Shown piece after piece: positions 1 to 5,335 of a stretch of DNA of 5,335 bases. Both the position numbers and the translations under genes were made by a program. Source of the DNA: Chitinophaga pinensis (GTDB lineage Bacteria > Bacteroidota > Bacteroidia > Chitinophagales > Chitinophagaceae); contig CAMBGO010000165.1 in assembly GCA_945866165.1 (NCBI GenBank), forward strand, positions 1 to 5,335, written 5' to 3'. Under the pieces are notes generated by a model, which saw only the letters and a list, made by a program, of their open reading frames with translations, did not search any database and was not told where the DNA came from. The first letter of the stretch is position 1; each line of letters starts with the position of its first letter.

Positions 1-36
1 ACTATTAGGCATCATTGCTTTACCCAAATTACTCAT
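1..36 (-). CDS. Possible 5' end of a further minus-strand gene, cut by the window edge
   Basis: On the minus strand an ATG at 36 opens a frame that runs without a stop to the window edge, giving 12 residues (MSNLGKAMMPNS). An AGGA stretch lies 10 nt upstream of this ATG, and the spacing of 84 nt from the stop of the gene before it is ordinary for a same-strand neighbour. Twelve codons are too few to identify a family or to exclude chance. The plus strand is also open here (positions 1-132), so the coding direction is not settled. No function is proposed. Confidence 0.25.
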   Translation of the reverse strand, partial: MSNLGKAMMPNS

Positions 37-120
37 TTCATTAATTTCCTGTGGATGTATATTTTTATTGGAATGGAAACTTTGTCAATTTCTATTCAAG
101 CGAAAGATATTTTTCAGGCT

Positions 121-1137
121 CTAGTTATTTAAAACCAACTTGGCAATACTTCCATTCGTGCCCGCAAGATAAACAGCATTGGAGTCTTTAGCTTTTTTAA
201 CCACATGAAAACTCTTATTAGAAATCAAGGTCCAATTTAGTCCTCCATCAATAGAAACATCAACTCCTGATGTGCCACAGGCAATTAAAAATTGTTCAGT
301 AATGTAAGACACACTGCTTCGATATCCATGCAAACTATGTTGGGGTTCGGAAACCAATACATTTTTCCCAATTGAAAATTGAACAGAAGTACTATCAACT
401 AATTTGTCATTGGAGAAATTACCTCCAACAACAATCCCTTTTTTTCCGGATGGTGAAATGTCCGTAGCATTTGCCCCCGTAGAATTTCCACCCATTTGAA
501 GCGGCAGAGACAAACAACTATTTCCGTAAAAAATCCTTGAAGTGACTCCACTGGAGACATAGATATAATTATGAGATTTTTTTAAGCGCTTTTTCATTGA
601 AATATTTGAACCACTGGAAGCAAAAAAAGCTTCTCCTGGATTCATTTGAGAGCATTGATCTTTTTTTACGACTTTCCACGAGTCACCATTATCACTCGTT
701 TCTGCCAAAAATACTTTACCATCAATTGGATCGCCTACTACAACACCTTTTCCACCATTAAAATCCATAGCATCCAAAAACATTCCTGGAGTTGAATCTA
801 CAAAAACCTTCTTCCATGTATTTCCGCCATCCCATGTTTTTAATATAAGTGCTGGTTCTGAAATAGCCATGATGACAGCAGTGCTTGAGTCGAATGCTTC
901 TATGTCGCGAAAATCCCTGCTTTCATAATTTTTTACCTTGACCCATTTGAAAGTCAGCCCTCCATCTATACTTCGAGCAATCATCCCACTGCTTCCACTT
1001 ACCCATGTAATTTTTTCATTTACGACAGACAAACCCCTTAATGATGTTTTGGTGCCTTCACTTAGTACCTGTATAGATTGACTGAATAAAGATTTCATAC
1101 AAACCAGAACAATCAAAAGAATCAACAATTTTTTCAT
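121..1137 (-). CDS. Secreted Asp-box (BNR/YCF48-like) beta-propeller protein
   Basis: A 338-residue protein of the group often labelled 'oxidoreductase' or YCF48/photosystem II assembly factor-like in Bacteroidota; no enzymatic reaction is established for that group. It starts with a signal peptide (KK followed by a hydrophobic run, probable cleavage near S19-Q20), so it is exported to the periplasm or beyond. Four Asp-box motifs (S/T-x-D-x-G-x-T/S/N-W/F) mark beta-propeller blades: SIDGGLTF at about 56-63, TWDGGNTW 101-108, SDNGDSW 148-154 and SIDGGLNW 295-302. The end, with AGTNGSIAKL, is a typical last strand of such propellers. A longer reading frame begins at 1158, but its first codon is TTG. 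The ATG at 1137 is preferred because it directly begins the KK-hydrophobic signal and because a promoter-like element overlaps the longer start. No T9SS sorting domain, catalytic sialidase arginine triad or lipobox is evident. It is transcribed away from the metabolic genes, so a shared role is unproven. Confidence 0.85.
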   Translation of the reverse strand: MKKLLILLIVLVCMKSLFSQSIQVLSEGTKTSLRGLSVVNEKITWVSGSSGMIARSIDGGLTFKWVKVKNYESRDFRDIEAFDSSTAVIMAISEPALILKTWDGGNTWKKVFVDSTPGMFLDAMDFNGGKGVVVGDPIDGKVFLAETSDNGDSWKVVKKDQCSQMNPGEAFFASSGSNISMKKRLKKSHNYIYVSSGVTSRIFYGNSCLSLPLQMGGNSTGANATDISPSGKKGIVVGGNFSNDKLVDSTSVQFSIGKNVLVSEPQHSLHGYRSSVSYITEQFLIACGTSGVDVSIDGGLNWTLISNKSFHVVKKAKDSNAVYLAGTNGSIAKLVLNN

Positions 1138-1155
1138 GGTGTTTAAGATTGGAAA

Positions 1156-1163
1156 CAAACTTA
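1156..1163 (-). promoter_or_regulatory. Candidate Bacteroidota -7 promoter element for the Asp-box protein gene
   Basis: Read on the minus strand this is TAAGTTTG, an exact match to the Bacteroidota sigma consensus TAnnTTTG. Transcription would begin a few bases downstream, near 1149, leaving a leader of roughly a dozen nucleotides before the ATG at 1137. I see no convincing TTTG/TTG element at the expected distance upstream, so the call rests on the -7 match and its position only. Confidence 0.35.
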
Positions 1164-1297
1164 TTTAAAGTAATTTGTAAGAGTAATTAAAAGAATAAGA
1201 TAATCAAATTAGGAATATTAATAACCAAATCATTTCTTACATTCATGAAAGTCCCTTTAGATGAAATCAGCACCCAAAAGATTATAATTTAAATAAT

Positions 1298-2470
1298 ATG
1301 TCTTCAAATAAACAAACAAACAAGGCTTGGAAATACAACACTAATTATCCATCATTGGACGACCTGATTAAGAAAGCAAAAAAAAGAATTCCAAAGTTTG
1401 CATACGAATATCTTGCTGGAGGCTGTAATGAAGATGTTAACTTAGTCAAGAATACTTCAGAACTTAGAACTGTTGAACTGCTTCCTTATTACCTAAGCGA
1501 ACACAAAGGAAGTGATTTATCAGTTGAATTATTTGGACATACCTATGATGCACCATTTGGTGTAGCTCCAATTGGGTTACAAGGATTGATCTGGCCCAAT
1601 GCACCAGAAATACTAGCAAAGGCTTCAGTGAAACATAATATTCCCTTTATTCTAAGCACCGTAAGCACTTCAAGCATCGAGCGTATAGCAGAAATAACAG
1701 AAGGAAAAGCATGGTATCAGCTTTACCATCCTGCTGAAAATGAATTAAGAGACGATATTATTACACGTTTGGAAAAATCAGGATACGATATTCTTGTATT
1801 GCTTTGCGATGTTCCTTCTTTTGGATTCAGACCAAGAGACATCAGAAATGGATTAGCAATGCCACCAAAGATGAGCATCAATAATATTTTACAAATCATG
1901 GGGAGACCCTCCTGGGCATTAAATACATTGATGCATGGAACACCAAGCTTTGCAACACTTAAACCCTACATGCCTAAGGGATTGAACATGGGACAGCTAG
2001 GGCTTTTCATGAACAAAACATTTTCTGGCAGATTGAACCCAGAAAAAATTGCTCCGATTAGAGATAGATGGAAAGGCAAGCTAATTTTAAAAGGATGTGC
2101 AACTATCGAAGATGCTGAATCGGCAATTTCACTTGGGCTTGATGGCCTCATTGTTTCCAATCATGGTGGACGTCAAATCGATGCAGGACAATCCACTATT
2201 AAATCATTGTCTCCAATAGTTGATAAATACAAAGGAAAGATCAAGATCATGATGGATAGTGGAATTCAGTCAGGCCCAGACATTGCAAGAACGCTTGCTG
2301 CTGGAGCAGATTTTACTTTTCTTGGACGATCCTTCATGTATTCTGTTGCAGCGTTGGGTGAAGAAGGGGGTGACCATATGATGGGTATGTTAAAAACGCA
2401 GTTACATCAAGTAATGGACCAGGTATGCTGTAAAGGGGTGCGTGATCTGCCAAACCATTTAGTAAAATAA
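1298..2470 (+). CDS. FMN-dependent L-2-hydroxyacid oxidase/dehydrogenase (LldD-like)
   Basis: A complete 390-residue member of the FMN-dependent alpha-hydroxyacid dehydrogenase family, which oxidises (S)-2-hydroxy acids to 2-keto acids on a TIM barrel. The length fits the family (about 350-400). Landmarks align with spinach glycolate oxidase: Y38 (Y24 there) in AYEYLAGG, Q141 and Y143 in WYQLY (Q127, Y129), D171 and R178 in DVPSFGFR (D157, R164), K265 in LILKG (K230), and the active-site signature SNHGGRQ at 287-293 with catalytic base H289 and substrate-binding R292. The phosphate-binding end is DSGI (320-323) and FLGRSF (341-346). The long loop around 203-260 (RPSWALN to IRDRWKGK) resembles the membrane-associating loop of bacterial L-lactate dehydrogenase LldD more than the plant oxidases. 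Odd point: the FMN-contacting threonine T155 of glycolate oxidase is L169. There is no signal peptide or transmembrane helix, so it is cytosolic or peripheral. It heads a two-gene unit. L-lactate is plausible but the substrate is unproven. Confidence 0.93.
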   Translation: MSSNKQTNKAWKYNTNYPSLDDLIKKAKKRIPKFAYEYLAGGCNEDVNLVKNTSELRTVELLPYYLSEHKGSDLSVELFGHTYDAPFGVAPIGLQGLIWPNAPEILAKASVKHNIPFILSTVSTSSIERIAEITEGKAWYQLYHPAENELRDDIITRLEKSGYDILVLLCDVPSFGFRPRDIRNGLAMPPKMSINNILQIMGRPSWALNTLMHGTPSFATLKPYMPKGLNMGQLGLFMNKTFSGRLNPEKIAPIRDRWKGKLILKGCATIEDAESAISLGLDGLIVSNHGGRQIDAGQSTIKSLSPIVDKYKGKIKIMMDSGIQSGPDIARTLAAGADFTFLGRSFMYSVAALGEEGGDHMMGMLKTQLHQVMDQVCCKGVRDLPNHLVK

Positions 2471-2483
2471 AAGATTTATACTT

Positions 2484-3431
2484 ATGAAAATACTCATACT
2501 AGATGGGTATACTCTTTTTCAGGAAGATATTGAATGGAAAATATTGGAACAATTTGGAACAGTAGAATACCATCATCGTATCTCAAAAAATAGTATCAAT
2601 GAATTAGACAATGACTTTGATGTTATCATAACAAACAAAGCACTGGTCGGGAAAGAAGAGCTTTCCCATTTTAAAAAGCTCCAATTAATAATTGTATCCG
2701 CTACAGGATATAATTGTGTTGATATTAAATCTTGTGCTGAAAAAGGTATTCAGGTATCAAATGTTCCTGCATACGGTACGTTCTCTGTAGCCCAACACAC
2801 CCTATCACTTTTATTACATCATAGCAATCATGTTGCATTGCATGATGCATCTGTGAAATCAGGAGCATGGGCTAAATGTATTGATTGGACATACACATTA
2901 GCTCCCATAAGAGAATGGGAAGGAAAGACACTTGGAATAATTGGAATGGGAAATATTGGATCATGCTTTGCAGGTATGGCAGAAAGCATGGGCATGAAGG
3001 TGATATATCATCACACAAGGGATCTTCAATTACCTAACAGAAAATTTGCAGACATCAATGAATTAGCATCAACATCTGATGTAATTAGTTTGCATTGTCC
3101 GCTCAATGAAAAAACGGAGAAGCTCATCAATAAAAATTTTCTATCAAAAACAAAAGAAAATGTGGTTATACTCAATACTTCAAGAGGAGGCCTTATTGAT
3201 GCAGTCGATCTAAGAAATTATTTGCTGGAACACACATCAGCAGCAGCATTGCTAGATGTATTAGAAAAAGAACCACCACCAGTTAACCATCCATTAATTG
3301 GACTTCCCAATGCAACCATTACACCACATATTGCCTGGATAAGTATTGAGGCAAGAAAAAGAATTTTTTCAACAATGATAGAAATTTTGAATTTCTATAA
3401 AAATGGGGAGCCCTTAAACAGGGTTAATTAA
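2484..3431 (+). CDS. D-2-hydroxyacid dehydrogenase (glycerate/hydroxypyruvate reductase-like)
   Basis: A complete 315-residue NAD(P)-dependent D-isomer-specific 2-hydroxyacid dehydrogenase that reversibly reduces 2-keto acids such as hydroxypyruvate or glyoxylate to (R)-2-hydroxy acids. The split N-terminal catalytic domain opens with MKILILDGYT and continues through ATGYNCVD (73-80) and NVPAYGTFSVAQH (93-105), phrases typical of the HprA/glycerate dehydrogenase branch. The Rossmann domain begins at GKTLGIIGMGNIG (147-159). The catalytic triad is complete: R234 in NTSRGG, E263 in DVLEKEPP and H282 in TPHIAW. At the end of the second Rossmann strand, where NAD-specific enzymes have Asp, the sequence is YHHTRD (175-180) with R179 nearby, which suggests NADP(H) use (inference). 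It starts 13 bp after the flavoenzyme gene and is probably co-transcribed and functionally paired with it. It has no signal peptide and should be cytosolic. Family assignment is strong; the substrate is not determined. Confidence 0.93.
   Translation: MKILILDGYTLFQEDIEWKILEQFGTVEYHHRISKNSINELDNDFDVIITNKALVGKEELSHFKKLQLIIVSATGYNCVDIKSCAEKGIQVSNVPAYGTFSVAQHTLSLLLHHSNHVALHDASVKSGAWAKCIDWTYTLAPIREWEGKTLGIIGMGNIGSCFAGMAESMGMKVIYHHTRDLQLPNRKFADINELASTSDVISLHCPLNEKTEKLINKNFLSKTKENVVILNTSRGGLIDAVDLRNYLLEHTSAAALLDVLEKEPPPVNHPLIGLPNATITPHIAWISIEARKRIFSTMIEILNFYKNGEPLNRVN
3409..3425. terminator. Weak hairpin at the convergent gene junction
   Basis: CCCT (3411-3414) and AGGG (3420-3423) form a stem with a 5-nt loop. 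In the plus-strand RNA it is extended by one G-U and one A-U pair. It sits across the last codons of the D-2-hydroxyacid dehydrogenase gene. On the minus strand it is followed after a short gap by CCCCATTTTT, so it might end transcription of the symporter gene; on the plus strand no U-tract follows. The stem is short and the call is tentative. Confidence 0.2.
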
Positions 3432-3441
3432 AATATAAGAT

Positions 3442-4512
3442 TCAACTTTCTTTTCGGTGCCAATAAGACGCCAATATTGAACCGCTAATATTCATTAGAG
3501 GCCCGAATACAGCAGCAGCCAATCCTACGGTAGCAATCTTACCCATTCCCTTTGCAATACCCGATGCCAATCCACCGTTTTGCATGCCAACTTCAATTGC
3601 GATAGTTCTGCAATCCCTTTCTTCCATTTTAAATAACCTACCCGACCAATAGCCAAGAAAATATCCTGCTAAATTGTGAATGAGTACGAGTAATACCAAC
3701 AAAGGCCCAATTGTCAGAAGGCTATCCCTTCCGGCGGCGGTTATAACAACAATTATCATGGCTATTCCAAACATTGATACCACTGGCATTGATTTATTTA
3801 ACCATGCTGATCTACCTGCTAGTAATTTATTGAAAATAAGTCCTGCTCCAATAGGAAGCAAAATCATTTTTGAAATATCCCACATCATATTCACGATGTT
3901 GATATCAACCATTTCACCTGCCAACAATTTCATCAGTAAAGGTGTAACAAATGGCGCAAGCAAAGTAGTGATTGAGGTTATTGTAATTGACAAAGCCAAA
4001 TTAGCCTTAGCCAGATAAGACATCACATTTGATGCCAAGCCACTGGGCGAGCAACCAATCAATACGATACCTGCAGCAATTTCAGGACTGAATCCGCTTA
4101 CATTTGCAAGAAGAAATCCCAAACTTGGCATAATCACGAACTGACTCGCAACTCCTATAAAAACTCCTTTAGGTGACTTTAGAACGGTGTAAAAATCATC
4201 CACACTCATGGACGTACCCATACCAAACATGATTAATTGAATAAGGGGGGTAATCAATCCTGATAATTTAAATCCACCCCATTCTGTAAATAATCCTGGA
4301 TAGAATAGTGAAGAGCATACAGCAGCGAAAATCATCGTAGTATAACTGAACTGCTTTAAATAACTGAAACCTTTAAAGCCCAATGCCAATAATATTAGTG
4401 CAGCGATTATGAATATTCCGGACCATTCAACCTTGCCTATAAAGAAAAGAGATAAAAAAATGATGGTACAGAGACCAGACAGCACTAATAATATACGACT
4501 AGAATTAATCAT
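3442..4512 (-). CDS. Bile acid:sodium symporter (BASS/SBF) family transporter
   Basis: A complete 356-residue inner-membrane secondary transporter of the BASS family, expected to couple Na+ entry to uptake of an organic anion. Sodium-site residues known from the Neisseria ASBT structure are all present at matching spacing: Q124 (Q77 there), S161 and N162 (S114, N115), S175 and T179 (S128, T132), E307 (E260) and Q311 (Q264). The hallmark motifs are GCSPSGLASN (153-162) and EVGMQNGGLA (307-316), preceded by FGMGTSMSVDDF (96-107). Compared with ASBT it has about 47 extra N-terminal residues containing two hydrophobic segments (about 7-26 and 31-46), so around 12 membrane helices are likely. It lies 26 bp after the NTF2-like gene and is probably the last gene of that unit. 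Despite the family name, bile acids are an unlikely substrate; the neighbouring dehydratase and hydroxyacid enzymes suggest a sugar acid, keto acid or hydroxy acid (inference). Ends tail-to-tail, 10 bp from the plus-strand unit. Confidence 0.92.
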   Translation of the reverse strand: MINSSRILLVLSGLCTIIFLSLFFIGKVEWSGIFIIAALILLALGFKGFSYLKQFSYTTMIFAAVCSSLFYPGLFTEWGGFKLSGLITPLIQLIMFGMGTSMSVDDFYTVLKSPKGVFIGVASQFVIMPSLGFLLANVSGFSPEIAAGIVLIGCSPSGLASNVMSYLAKANLALSITITSITTLLAPFVTPLLMKLLAGEMVDINIVNMMWDISKMILLPIGAGLIFNKLLAGRSAWLNKSMPVVSMFGIAMIIVVITAAGRDSLLTIGPLLVLLVLIHNLAGYFLGYWSGRLFKMEERDCRTIAIEVGMQNGGLASGIAKGMGKIATVGLAAAVFGPLMNISGSILASYWHRKES

Positions 4513-4538
4513 GTTTTTTAAAATTTCTTCGACTAACC

Positions 4539-4970
4539 TTATGAAAGTATTTTAATGGCCTGTCTTGCGAGCAGCTTCCACTCTTTTCCTTGCTTTTGCC
4601 AAACCATTAATACATAAAGTTTTGATGCACTAGGCTTGCCATCCGCCATTGTTTCAGCCTGAAACTGTAGCCTAACAATCGCAGCTTTCCCACTGATGCT
4701 TATAGATTGCTTGCTGTGATCTAATTTCAGATAGGCATTTTCGCCACTCGTAATTTTTCTGATGTACTCTTTCTTGTCTTCAATGAGTCCATTTGAATGC
4801 CCATAACTTAATTTTTCTGTAGTTAGATTATCCAATGAATTTCCATCAGCAGAAACCATTGCTTGACGCAGTGATTCCACTCGATCAGTAACTTCTTTTT
4901 CTTGTTTACTTTGTGCGGATAGTAAAGAAGTCAACAGCAAAAAAACAAATAAGATCAAATTCCTTTTCAT
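4539..4970 (-). CDS. Secreted NTF2-like (DUF4440-type) protein
   Basis: A complete 143-residue protein with a clear signal peptide (MKRN, then a hydrophobic run, cleavage likely after A19 in SAQS), so it is exported and probably periplasmic. The mature part of about 124 residues has the size and pattern of the NTF2/SnoaL fold: an N-terminal helix with VTDRVESLRQAMVSAD (27-42), the segment LSYGHSNG (54-61), EDKKEYIRKI (64-73), and a C-terminal strand pair VWQKQGKEWKLLARQAIK (123-140) characteristic of DUF4440 proteins. NTF2-like folds include isomerases, dehydratases and simple binding proteins; no catalytic set can be assigned here, so the role is unknown. It sits between a sugar-acid dehydratase gene and a transporter gene on the same strand, which suggests handling of the same substrate in the periplasm (inference). 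The gap to the symporter is 26 bp, consistent with co-transcription. Confidence 0.85.
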   Translation of the reverse strand: MKRNLILFVFLLLTSLLSAQSKQEKEVTDRVESLRQAMVSADGNSLDNLTTEKLSYGHSNGLIEDKKEYIRKITSGENAYLKLDHSKQSISISGKAAIVRLQFQAETMADGKPSASKLYVLMVWQKQGKEWKLLARQAIKILS

Positions 4971-4995
4971 AATTACACGTATTAATTGATCAATG

Positions 4996-5060
4996 ATAAA
5001 AAAACCAAGTTTGACAATTAAAAATAAGATTATTTTAAACTGAGAAACCGGTTTTTTTAT
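4996..5060. repeat. Nested inverted repeat, possible attenuator or terminator
   Basis: The outer arms ATAAAAAAACC (4996-5006) and GGTTTTTTTAT (5050-5060) are perfect 11-bp inverted repeats. Inside lie AGTTT (5008-5012) with AAACT (5037-5041), and AAAATAA (5021-5027) with TTATTTT (5030-5036). The outer and innermost pairs share almost the same centre (5028). In minus-strand RNA the structure has A-rich 5' and U-rich 3' arms, as in an intrinsic terminator, between the dehydratase stop and the NTF2-like start. The stem is GC-poor and interrupted, so it may be a weak terminator, an attenuator, or chance in AT-rich DNA. The right arm also contains the palindrome AAACCGGTTT (5045-5054). Confidence 0.35.
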
Positions 5061-5081
5061 TAGACATAACTGAACACTGAT

Positions 5082-5335
5082 TTATGGACGTATAATCGTA
5101 CCGTCCCCTTTTCTAACCTGCCAATTAGACTTGGTTGTAATAGGATATTTTGCGGCTTCTTTTTCATTTACATCAACACCAAGACCAGGCACTTCGTTAA
5201 CAGACATATAGCCATTATTCATGGTTGGACAACCACTGAAAATAGTTTTCAATTTATCTGAGAAATGAACGGCCTCTTGTATTCCAAAATTCCATACTGC
5301 CAAATCTATATGTGCATGGGCAGAATGACCAACTG
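5082..5335 (-). CDS. Enolase-superfamily sugar-acid dehydratase, C-terminal part (mannonate dehydratase/RspA-like)
   Basis: The last 83 or so residues of a gene whose start lies beyond the right edge. The frame is open to the edge, so the TTG at 5303 is an internal leucine codon, not a start. The visible part begins VGHSAHAHIDLAVWNFGIQE, which matches the 'H-x-D-L-x-x-x-NFGIQE' region of the ManD/RspA branch of the mandelate racemase group. It ends with EVPGLGVDVNEKEAAKYP, equivalent to the PG[LH]GVDIDE-x-x-AAKYP tail of the same branch. These enzymes are about 400 residues, Mg2+-dependent and cytosolic, and typically dehydrate aldonic acids such as D-mannonate or D-gluconate to 2-keto-3-deoxy acids. 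The metal ligands and catalytic His/Glu are in the missing part. The tail ends GDGTIIRP, not in the tryptophan-rich end I recall for true mannonate dehydratases (GT-L/M-W-x-W), so the substrate may differ. Same strand as the NTF2-like and symporter genes; gap to the next gene 111 bp. Confidence 0.85.
   Translation of the reverse strand, partial: VGHSAHAHIDLAVWNFGIQEAVHFSDKLKTIFSGCPTMNNGYMSVNEVPGLGVDVNEKEAAKYPITTKSNWQVRKGDGTIIRP

Noticed and set aside
121..1137. Sialidase function for the Asp-box protein
   Set aside because: Asp boxes are structural. The arginine triad and the catalytic Asp/Tyr-Glu set of sialidases are not recognisable.
1138..1158. Seven-codon N-terminal extension of the Asp-box protein
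   Set aside because: Its first codon is TTG, it would place residues before the charged start of the signal peptide, and it overlaps a TAAGTTTG promoter-like element.
1149..1177. TTG, 19 nt, then TAATTTG as a plus-strand promoter for the flavoenzyme gene
   Set aside because: The -7 box is one base short of TAnnTTTG and the upstream element is only ATTG. It is too weak to list as a feature.
1171..1211. Inverted repeat TAATTTG / CAAATTA in the divergent intergenic region
   Set aside because: Seven AT-rich base pairs with a 27-nt loop are expected by chance here.
1245..1292. 15-codon open frame (ATG to TAA) just upstream of the flavoenzyme gene, a possible leader peptide
   Set aside because: It is short and of unremarkable composition, with no repeated codons, ribosome site or attenuator hairpin to support it.
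1966..2160. 64-codon minus-strand open frame
   Set aside because: It lies wholly inside the flavoenzyme gene, has no recognisable family features, and is best explained as an antisense shadow.
3680..4018. 112-codon plus-strand open frame
   Set aside because: It is antisense to the symporter gene, whose membrane-protein codon pattern readily leaves the opposite strand open. No independent protein signature is visible.
5011..5036. TTGACA followed by an AT-rich -10-like stretch on the plus strand
   Set aside because: It is a sigma70-style hit in apparent Bacteroidota DNA, where that consensus is not used, and no plus-strand gene follows.

Overview
The window is AT-rich chromosomal DNA. Its gene families suggest Bacteroidota, of a Chitinophagales, Sphingobacteriales or Saprospirales type, but no marker gene allows a firmer placement. 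Supporting signs are secretion signals ending in S/A-Q-S, start codons without a strong Shine-Dalgarno sequence, a YCF48/BNR-like 'oxidoreductase', a secreted DUF4440-type NTF2-like protein and a long-form bile acid:Na+ symporter homologue.

Layout. Positions 121-1137 (minus) encode a secreted Asp-box (BNR/YCF48-like) beta-propeller protein. A 160-bp divergent intergenic region follows. Next is a tight two-gene plus-strand unit: an FMN-dependent L-2-hydroxyacid oxidase/dehydrogenase of the LldD type (1298-2470) and, 13 bp later, a D-2-hydroxyacid dehydrogenase of the glycerate/hydroxypyruvate reductase type (2484-3431). Only 10 bp separate this from a convergent minus-strand series. That series, read from the right edge, is the C-terminal end of an enolase-superfamily sugar-acid dehydratase related to mannonate dehydratase/RspA (5082-5335, cut by the window), a secreted NTF2-like protein (4539-4970), and a BASS-family sodium symporter (3442-4512). 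The gap at 4971-5081 holds a nested inverted repeat that may act as a terminator or attenuator. A possible start of one more minus-strand gene lies at the left edge (1-36).

How the genes may work together (inference). The dehydratase would turn an aldonic/uronic acid into a 2-keto-3-deoxy acid. The Na+-coupled carrier would move an organic anion. The flavin and NAD(P) enzymes would interconvert 2-hydroxy and 2-keto acids. This looks like a small module for a sugar acid or hydroxy acid. The adjacent flavin L-2-hydroxyacid oxidase and D-2-hydroxyacid dehydrogenase could together invert the stereochemistry of a hydroxy acid (L to keto to D). No RNA genes, mobile elements, CRISPR arrays or phage genes were seen. 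Every complete gene belongs to a known family; any novelty lies in the combination and in the unknown substrate.
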